Of a stretch of 61,749 bases of DNA, positions 54,058-61,749 are shown in pieces. The stretch covers positions 667,387 through 729,135 of the forward strand of contig NZ_SJZD01000001.1 of NCBI RefSeq assembly GCF_004959765.1. Direction: 5' to 3'. This DNA is from Flavobacterium sp. H122. Its GTDB lineage: Bacteria; Bacteroidota; Bacteroidia; Flavobacteriales; Flavobacteriaceae. Positions within the stretch are counted from its first letter, which is position 1, and each line of letters opens with the position of its first letter. A program made the translations under genes and the position numbers. The notes beneath the pieces are model-generated. The model searched no databases and was not told the origin of the DNA. It saw only the letters and a program-made list of their open reading frames with translations.

Positions 54058-54224
54058 GTATCGACCAATGGGTTATAATTGAACACGAATATAGCAAACC
54101 TGACGCCGAATTTGAAAAAAAAGCTTAAAACTGCTAAACATCTTCATTTTTGAGGTTTTCGTCTATAGTGGTTATGCTGTTTGTGAATTATAAACAATTT
54201 TGATCCAAATTAAAAAACGAACAG

Positions 54225-56555
54225 ATGAAACAATTAATTTATGCCTTCGCCTTATTACTGCCGGCACTTATTTTTGGACAGGATGTAACAGTAAAAGGTG
54301 CTGTATTGGAAAAAACCAACCAAAACCCAATCGAATTAGCAAGTATCGCTTTTCTTGACAGTGAAACCAATGCTGTAATTCAAGAAACCACTTCGGACAC
54401 CAAAGGACATTTTGAAGTAAAAATAAAACCCGGAAAGTACCACTTGCATATAAATTTCTTTGATTTCGAACCTGCAATACTTAATCAAGTTCAAATTTCA
54501 GAAGATAAAAACATAGGGAAAGTATTTCTAACAGCAAAAGAAACCAAAGTCCTTGATGAAGTTAAAGTAGTATCTGAAAAATCATCGATAGAAACCCGTC
54601 TGGATAAAAAAATATTCAATGTTGGAAAAGATTTGATATCCAAAGGAGGATCAGCAAATGATATCCTGAACAACGTACCTTCAGTAAGTGTAAATGCTAC
54701 CGGCACCGTAAGTTTAAGAGGAAATTCAAGTGTACGCATACTCATAAACGGAAAACCTTCGGTTATGACACAAAACAACGGACTGGAGCAAATTCCGGCA
54801 GAGTCCATAGAGCGTGTTGAAGTAATCACAAATCCATCTGCACAATATGATGCTCAAGGAGCTTCGGGAATCATCAATATCATTTTGAAGAAAAACAAAG
54901 CGAATGGTTTTGGGAGTTCTGTTACCGGAACTGCCGGAGTTCCCAACAACAATTCGCTAGGTGTAAACATGAATTACAAAAAAGAAAAATTCAATCTTTT
55001 TAGCGACATCCGTTACGGAAGACTGACACTTTTTGGAGATGATAAATTATTCCGCACTAATTATGAAAACACTGCAGTGAGTGGTTATATTGACCAAAAA
55101 ACAGACCGCATCCGTAACTTAAACCGTTTTAATCTTTATTTTGGGAGTGATTATTACATCAACCAAAACAACACTTTGACAGCAAGTTATTATTACCGCC
55201 ATAATACAGCTAAAAGCAATGTGGACTATCTTTTCAGCTATTTGGATGCCAACAAAAATCAAACGCAGCGTATCACTGCAAAAGAATCTTATAGAGAACC
55301 TCAGATATCCAATCAGATTGAACTGAATTACGTTAAGAACTTTGCAAAAAAAGGCAAAAAACTAACCGCAAATATTCAGTATGACTTCTGGAATGATGAT
55401 GAAAACGAATTCATTACCGAAAGAACCGAAACACCATCACCTACGGTAAAAACAATAAAAAGCCGTGATGTTGAGAGCAGTAAAGATGTGGTTTTTCAAA
55501 CGGATATGTCGTTCCCTTTAACAGAGAAATCAAAATTCGATATTGGTTTAAAAGGTGAAATCAGAAGAATTAACAGTGATTACATCGTTTGGGACAATGC
55601 AGTTCAAATAGATTCTTTAACGAACCTACTACATTATGACGAGCGTATATTTGGTATATATTCACAATACTCAAACGGATATAAAAAATTTCAATACCAA
55701 TTAGGATTACGTGCAGAACATTTCAATACAGGAAGCAGTGATTTAAAAGATGAATTCAAAACTGATAAGAATTACACTAAATTGTTCCCTACCGTTCATC
55801 TTACTTATGAAATAAAAAACAATTTTAATGTCCAGTTAAGCTACAGCCGAAGAATAGACAGACCCTCTTTTTACCAGCTAAATCCTTTTGGAGGAATTGC
55901 TGACAGAAGAAATATCAGAATTGGTAATCCTGACCTGAATCCAATGTATATCGACTCATACGAAATGGGAACTCTTTACAAATGGGAGAAATTCAGTCTA
56001 AATCCTTCGGTTTATCATCAACATACAATAAATCTTTTTGACATTACCGTTACCCGTAACAGCAATGATTATTTAGTTGAAAAATCAATCAACTCAGGAA
56101 CCGAAAACCGTTATGGTTTTGAAATGAATGCAACTTATACTCCATACAAATGGTGGTTTTTATCGAGTGATTTCAATTTTTACAAATTTGACCAGAAAGG
56201 ATTATTTACCGTGTCAGACAAAACCTGGTCGTCGAGATTAAACTCAAGAATAAAACTGAAATCATGGACAGTGCAAAACAATTTCAATATCATTGGGGCT
56301 AAAAAAACCGGGCAGATTGAATCACAGGAACAACTTTGGGCAGATATGGCTGTTGGTAAAGAATTCTGGAAAGAAAAAGCCAGTTTGACTTTCAAAATTG
56401 ATAATATTTTCGACAGCCGAATCAGCAGAGATTACATCTCAGGCAAGAATTACACAATTGACGGAGAAAGAAGATTTACCGGCACAAGAGCATCGCTAAC
56501 GTTCACTTACAAATTCAACCGCAAAAAAGGTGATAGAGATCGACTTCCGGAATAG
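54225..56555 (+). CDS. TonB-type outer-membrane barrel with CarboxypepD_reg-like domain
   Basis: A 776-residue outer-membrane protein: signal peptide (ending ALIFGQ), a carboxypeptidase-regulatory-like Ig domain at about 20-105, a plug region at about 115-230 (GGSANDILNNVPSVSVNAT, INGKPSV, RVEVITNPSAQYDAQGASG), then a barrel of the OMP_b-brl_3 type whose final strand ends LTFTYKFNRK, followed by a short charged tail. It is divergent from the LytS/LytTR pair, suggesting regulation by it. Ligand unknown; no transport partner adjacent. Confidence 0.87.
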   Translation: MKQLIYAFALLLPALIFGQDVTVKGAVLEKTNQNPIELASIAFLDSETNAVIQETTSDTKGHFEVKIKPGKYHLHINFFDFEPAILNQVQISEDKNIGKVFLTAKETKVLDEVKVVSEKSSIETRLDKKIFNVGKDLISKGGSANDILNNVPSVSVNATGTVSLRGNSSVRILINGKPSVMTQNNGLEQIPAESIERVEVITNPSAQYDAQGASGIINIILKKNKANGFGSSVTGTAGVPNNNSLGVNMNYKKEKFNLFSDIRYGRLTLFGDDKLFRTNYENTAVSGYIDQKTDRIRNLNRFNLYFGSDYYINQNNTLTASYYYRHNTAKSNVDYLFSYLDANKNQTQRITAKESYREPQISNQIELNYVKNFAKKGKKLTANIQYDFWNDDENEFITERTETPSPTVKTIKSRDVESSKDVVFQTDMSFPLTEKSKFDIGLKGEIRRINSDYIVWDNAVQIDSLTNLLHYDERIFGIYSQYSNGYKKFQYQLGLRAEHFNTGSSDLKDEFKTDKNYTKLFPTVHLTYEIKNNFNVQLSYSRRIDRPSFYQLNPFGGIADRRNIRIGNPDLNPMYIDSYEMGTLYKWEKFSLNPSVYHQHTINLFDITVTRNSNDYLVEKSINSGTENRYGFEMNATYTPYKWWFLSSDFNFYKFDQKGLFTVSDKTWSSRLNSRIKLKSWTVQNNFNIIGAKKTGQIESQEQLWADMAVGKEFWKEKASLTFKIDNIFDSRISRDYISGKNYTIDGERRFTGTRASLTFTYKFNRKKGDRDRLPE

Positions 56556-56560
56556 AAAAT

Positions 56561-56595
56561 ACAAAAGCCGTTCATGACTGAACGGCTTTATTTAT
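56561..56595. terminator. Bidirectional terminator between the barrel gene and proC
   Basis: AAAGCCGTTCA / TGAACGGCTTT around TGAC, with A-rich and T-rich flanks. Confidence 0.88.
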
Positions 56596-57395
56596 TATGC
56601 TCCTAACTCAATAGCTCTGCTGTTAGCGCTTTGCATTGCCTGAGCAATTATTTTATCAAGCGTATGAGAATCAAAAATTTTCAATGCACTTTCTGTAGTG
56701 CCGCCTTTAGAAGCAACCTTCACAATAAGCTCCTCATTAGATAAATTGCTTGCACTTTGAAGATTTATAGCTCCGAGAAAAGTCTGATGTACCAGAAGTT
56801 CAGCTTCGGATGAAGAAAACCCAAACTCTTCAGCAGCTTTAATCATTGCATTCATAAAATAAAACACATAAGCCGGCCCGCTTCCCGAAACAGCTGTGGC
56901 AGGATTTATTAATGATTCATCTTCGGCATAAATTGATTTTCCTGTCGTATTAATTAAATTCTGCACAATAAACAAATCTTTTCTATCTGTTTCTGCAGAA
57001 GCCGAAAAAACGGTCATGCCCATACCTATCTGCGTTCCCAAATTAGGCATCGAACGAATTACTTTCTTTACTCCTAATTTTTCTTTAATCTTTTCGATTG
57101 AAACACCAGCCATGACGGACAAGACAATCTGTTCGTCAGAAATAACCGGTTTTAACGTTTTGACTACTTCCTCAAAATCCTGTGGTTTTGTAGCAAGAAT
57201 TACAATGTCTGAATCCGTAATTTTTAAGCTGGAAATATTGTAAAAATTAACCATCGGGATTCCTAAGGACATTTCGGGCATTGGCAATGTTCTTGTAATA
57301 ACATGAATGTCTTCGCTTTTGATAAATCTTGATTTGATAAAACTACTGGCAAATGTTTTGCCTAAATTCCCGAAACCGATAATAGCAATTTTCAT
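56595..57395 (-). CDS. proC: Pyrroline-5-carboxylate reductase
   Basis: A 266-residue cytoplasmic enzyme making proline from pyrroline-5-carboxylate with NAD(P)H. N-terminal Rossmann motif IGFGNLGKTF, then VVKTLKPVISDEQIVLSVMAG, RSMPNLGTQIGMGMT and the C-terminal family signature VSGSGPAYVFYFMNAM and SKGGTTESAL. Length is normal. It stands alone; the rest of the proline pathway is not in the window, although proS is at the other end. No promoter motif is obvious. Confidence 0.97.
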   Translation of the reverse strand: MKIAIIGFGNLGKTFASSFIKSRFIKSEDIHVITRTLPMPEMSLGIPMVNFYNISSLKITDSDIVILATKPQDFEEVVKTLKPVISDEQIVLSVMAGVSIEKIKEKLGVKKVIRSMPNLGTQIGMGMTVFSASAETDRKDLFIVQNLINTTGKSIYAEDESLINPATAVSGSGPAYVFYFMNAMIKAAEEFGFSSSEAELLVHQTFLGAINLQSASNLSNEELIVKVASKGGTTESALKIFDSHTLDKIIAQAMQSANSRAIELGA

Positions 57396-57429
57396 GATGT
57401 GTTGGATTAGTTTAGCATTTGTTTTATAA

Positions 57430-57476
57430 AAAATCCCTGTTTTAATCTTTTACAAGAATCAAAACAGGGACTGTAT
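57430..57476 (-). terminator. Terminator of yidC
   Basis: Minus-strand arms GTCCCTGTTTT and AAAACAGGGAT followed by TTTTT. Confidence 0.75.
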
Positions 57477-57496
57477 TTTAAAAAATATATTTTGTA

Positions 57497-59377
57497 TTAT
57501 TTATTTCCACGCGCTTTTTTCTGCGCTTCAGCTTGTTCCATGGCTTCCTGTAATTTTTGCTGGAACTTGCCGGGCTTTTTAGGCTCTTTTAATTTATTTT
57601 CCTGAATCTGCGCATGAATTTTTGCATCATCCACTAAGAATCTCTTGATATAGAACATCAATCCAAGAGTCATTAAGTTTGAAAACAAGTTGTACAAACT
57701 CAAACCGGAACCATAATTATTGAAGAAAATCAACATCATAACCGGAGAAATCCAAATCATCATTTTCATGATTTTACTCATGTCCGGCATACCTTCCTGA
57801 GGCGGTGCTGACATAGCCTGATCTCCTGTTGTATATTTCATATAGAAGAAAATCGCAATAGCTGCCAGAATTGGGAATAAACTCACATGGTCACCATACA
57901 ATGGAATATTGAAAGGCAATTCAAAAATAGAGTCATACGAAGATAAATCTTTAGCCCATAAGAAACCTTGCTGTCTCAATTCAAGTGCAGACGGGAAGAA
58001 CTGGAAAGACGCATACATAAACGGCAGCTGAATTAATGCCGGTACACAACCCGCCATTGGATTTACTCCAGCTTTGTTATACAATTTCATAGTTTCCTGC
58101 TGACGCTTAACCGGATCCTTGAATTTATCATTGATTTCGTTAAGTTCCGGACGCAAAACTTTCATTTTTGCCTGAGAAAGGAATGATTTATATGTGAACG
58201 GAGACATTGCCAATTTGATCAATACCGTAAACAAAATAATTGCAATACCGAAAGGTAAAAACGAACTGATCAAACCAAATAAAGGAACAAATATAAATTT
58301 GTTAATCCATCCGAAAATACCCCATCCCAAAGGAATAAGCTCATCTAAATTTCTATCGTAAGCATTTAATATTTTATAGTCAGCCGGTCCGTAGTACCAG
58401 TTCATCTTATAATCCAATTCACCATTAGAAAATGCTAAAGGAAGACTGGCTTTGAATTGTTTGGTAAAAGTTGTATCAACCGCATCATCTTTTACTAAGT
58501 TTTCAGAAGTCAGCTTCGCTGCTTTGACAGGCTTTTCAGTTAACAAAACAGAAGTAAAGAAATGTTGCTTAAATGCCACATATGTCAAATCCGCAACATC
58601 TTCCTCATCTTTTTCAGCCTTGTTTAGACTGGAATCTTTCCCATCTTCATATTCATAGATTGCTTCTGTGTAAGTATTTTCATATTTTACACTTTTTTCA
58701 TTTCTGTAAGCTTTAAAATCCCAATTTAAATTAACCGGATTTGAAGTATTTAAAACAGATGCCAAACCTTGTGAACGAACATTAAAATCCAACATATAAT
58801 CGTTAGGTTTTAATACATATTTATACTCTAAATATGAATTTTCGCCAGCTTTCAGTTTCATAGAAAGCACTTGGTTTCCGTCAACTTTAGTTAATACAGG
58901 CTCAAAAAATAAATCTTTGGTATTTAAAGCTTTACCTTCTTTAGTCTGTAAAGCAAGATTTAATTGCGCATTATTGTTTTTTACTAACTGAACCAAAGGT
59001 CCTTTATCATCAATTGATTTGAAATTCTTTAAAGTCGCTTCAGCAATATAACCACCTTTGTTGGCTATTTTTAAAGTAACCAATTCGTTTTCCAATGTAG
59101 TAAACTCATTTTTAGCCGATGGTAAACTTGCAGAATAAGCAAAACTCCCTAAAGTAGACTGCAATGCTTTTAATTGCGTAGAATCAGCAGCAGCTACAGC
59201 AGTCAGCTCAGTAGTTTCCTGAGTCTTAACTTTAGTTTTTTCTACCTGTTCTTTTTTAGCTTTTTCAGCCTTGATTTCAGCCTCAGTGGGTTTGTTTTGA
59301 TACATAATCCACATCATGATTCCGAAAATCAAAACAAATCCGATAATCGAATTAAGGTCAAACTTTTTTTCTTCCAT
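57497..59377 (-). CDS. yidC: Membrane protein insertase YidC
   Basis: A 626-residue inner-membrane insertase of the Gram-negative type: a first transmembrane segment (FDLNSIIGFVLIFGIMM), a large periplasmic domain (about 60-350), and the conserved C-terminal five-helix core (SSFLPFGIAIILFTVLIKLA, NPMAGCVPALIQLPFMYASF, NNYGSGLSLYNLFSNL) with a basic tail. It inserts and folds membrane proteins together with SecYEG and the ribosome. Follows pyrG by 103 bp on the same strand; the two may be cotranscribed. Confidence 0.97.
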   Translation of the reverse strand: MEEKKFDLNSIIGFVLIFGIMMWIMYQNKPTEAEIKAEKAKKEQVEKTKVKTQETTELTAVAAADSTQLKALQSTLGSFAYSASLPSAKNEFTTLENELVTLKIANKGGYIAEATLKNFKSIDDKGPLVQLVKNNNAQLNLALQTKEGKALNTKDLFFEPVLTKVDGNQVLSMKLKAGENSYLEYKYVLKPNDYMLDFNVRSQGLASVLNTSNPVNLNWDFKAYRNEKSVKYENTYTEAIYEYEDGKDSSLNKAEKDEEDVADLTYVAFKQHFFTSVLLTEKPVKAAKLTSENLVKDDAVDTTFTKQFKASLPLAFSNGELDYKMNWYYGPADYKILNAYDRNLDELIPLGWGIFGWINKFIFVPLFGLISSFLPFGIAIILFTVLIKLAMSPFTYKSFLSQAKMKVLRPELNEINDKFKDPVKRQQETMKLYNKAGVNPMAGCVPALIQLPFMYASFQFFPSALELRQQGFLWAKDLSSYDSIFELPFNIPLYGDHVSLFPILAAIAIFFYMKYTTGDQAMSAPPQEGMPDMSKIMKMMIWISPVMMLIFFNNYGSGLSLYNLFSNLMTLGLMFYIKRFLVDDAKIHAQIQENKLKEPKKPGKFQQKLQEAMEQAEAQKKARGNK

Positions 59378-59387
59378 TTTTAATTTG

Positions 59388-59409
59388 GCTCAAAACATTA
59401 GGTTTGAGC
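59388..59409. repeat. Hairpin in the pyrG-yidC intergenic region
   Basis: GCTCAAA / TTTGAGC (7-bp arms, 8-base loop) ten bases before the yidC start codon on the minus strand; could affect yidC translation. Confidence 0.45.
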
Positions 59410-59480
59410 TGTAAGCTTTATTTGTCTTTAGTTTTAAAAAATGTTACATCAAAGACCTTCCGTAAAGCTAAGAATGCAAC

Positions 59481-61163
<1,683 letters not shown>

Positions 61164-61179
61164 TCAATTAACAAATAAT

Positions 61180-61235
61180 TTTCAATGGTAATGGCAATAG
61201 TAAATTTCAATGGCAATTTTCAACAGCAATGGTCT
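61180..61235. repeat. Short imperfect CAATGG repeats
   Basis: Four or five copies of TTTCAATGGCAA-like units (TTTCAATGG, AATGGCAAT, TTCAACAGCAATGG) just upstream of the pyrG promoter. No coding potential. Confidence 0.45.
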
Positions 61236-61264
61236 AATTTTAATTTCAAGACACAATATGATTT

Positions 61265-61749
61265 AAACGCAAGGCTCGCTAGGATTTTAGGCGATGTACG
61301 CAAAGTATTAAAAGTCAATTAAGACAAAACATAATTACAGGTAATACGATTTTTTTGTGGACCTTGTGGTTAAAACTTACTATTTCTCAACCGCAAAGGG
61401 CGCAAGGATTTTACGCGATGTACGCAAAGAAATAAAGCAAAATAAAACAGTTGTTGTTGTTTTTTAAGCATTGCGAACTTTGCATTTTCTTTGTGGATCT
61501 TGCGGTTTAAACTTACTATTAACATTTCTTAACCGCAAAGGGCGCAAGGAGTTTACGTGATGTACGCAAAGAAATAAAGCAAAATAAAACAGTTGCTGTT
61601 GTTTTTTAAGCATTTCGAACTTTGCATTTTCTTTGTGGACCTTGCGGTTAAAACTTACTATTTCTTAACCGCAAAGGGCGCAAGGATTTTACGCGATGGA
61701 CGAGAAGAAAGTTCAAAACAGCGTCCATAGCGAGCTTTGCCTCTACCTT
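61265..61749. repeat. Tandem array of ~124-142 bp palindromic repeat units
   Basis: Units begin AACCGCAAAGGGCGCAAGG and end with the partly inverted CTTGCGGTTAAAACTTACTA. Starts: 61265 (degenerate), 61389, 61531, 61667; spacings 124, 142, 136. The last unit diverges and runs into the window end. The left and right ends of each unit can pair, so each unit may fold as a long hairpin. No gene lies in this 485-base region. Confidence 0.8.

Noticed and set aside
61265..61749. CRISPR array
   Set aside because: Repeat units are over 120 bp, contiguous, without unique spacers of about 30 bp, and there is no cas gene.

Overview
The window reads as core chromosome of a member of the Flavobacteriaceae, most likely Flavobacterium or a close relative. 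Supporting signs are: low G+C; a type-3 prolyl-tRNA synthetase; monomeric isocitrate dehydrogenase; a PafA-type alkaline phosphatase; two type IX secretion (T9SS) cargo proteins with type-B C-terminal signals; many TonB-dependent outer-membrane barrels and lipoproteins; and promoters of the Bacteroidota form TTG/N17-23/TAnnTTTG instead of the sigma-70 form. I see no rRNA, CRISPR array, prophage, integrase or insertion sequence.

Layout. 1-4.4 kb: tRNA-Glu and proS on the minus strand, divergent from an aromatic-rich lipoprotein and a FadL-like porin. 4.4-11.2 kb: two large T9SS surface proteins. 11.2-18.7 kb: a cyclophilin lipoprotein and a FabH homologue (minus), then a TSUP exporter, an S9 peptidase and icd. 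18.8-23.4 kb: a three-gene unit (TonB receptor, DUF4249 lipoprotein, unrecognised secreted protein). 23.5-28.9 kb: thiamine pyrophosphokinase, uvrB, a TerB-like protein, an esterase, DUF1456, DinB and DUF2892 genes. 29-32.2 kb (minus): a small secreted protein, an orphan ABC ATPase, an OmpA/glycine-zipper lipoprotein and a lipocalin-like lipoprotein. 32.3-38.2 kb: htpG, two cold-shock-domain genes, an L,D-transpeptidase-type lipoprotein, a nested inverted-repeat element and a TonB-type barrel. 38.2-47.5 kb (plus): DUF1801, two SRPBCC proteins, DUF2721, a split acidic/basic secreted protein, EamA-DoxX-AlkB, sterol desaturase-like, DUF2805, M61 peptidase, DUF4369 and LysE genes. 47.5-54 kb (minus): pafA, a nitronate monooxygenase-like gene, mnmA, a MORN-like protein and a LytTR regulator/histidine kinase pair, divergent from another barrel gene (54.2-56.6 kb). 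56.6-61.1 kb (minus): proC, yidC and pyrG. The right end is a tandem array of palindromic repeats running off the window.

How it fits together. Most genes are housekeeping or cell-envelope functions in short transcription units separated by clear hairpin terminators. The least explained parts are the secreted protein behind the TonB/DUF4249 pair (22139-23353), the two proteins with extreme composition (1802-2797 and 40035-40829), the sensor/regulator pair facing a barrel gene across a 13-bp palindrome, the nested hairpin at 35881-36003 and the tandem repeat at 61265-61749. No complete new system is obvious. Family names below come from recognising motifs by eye; no database search was run.
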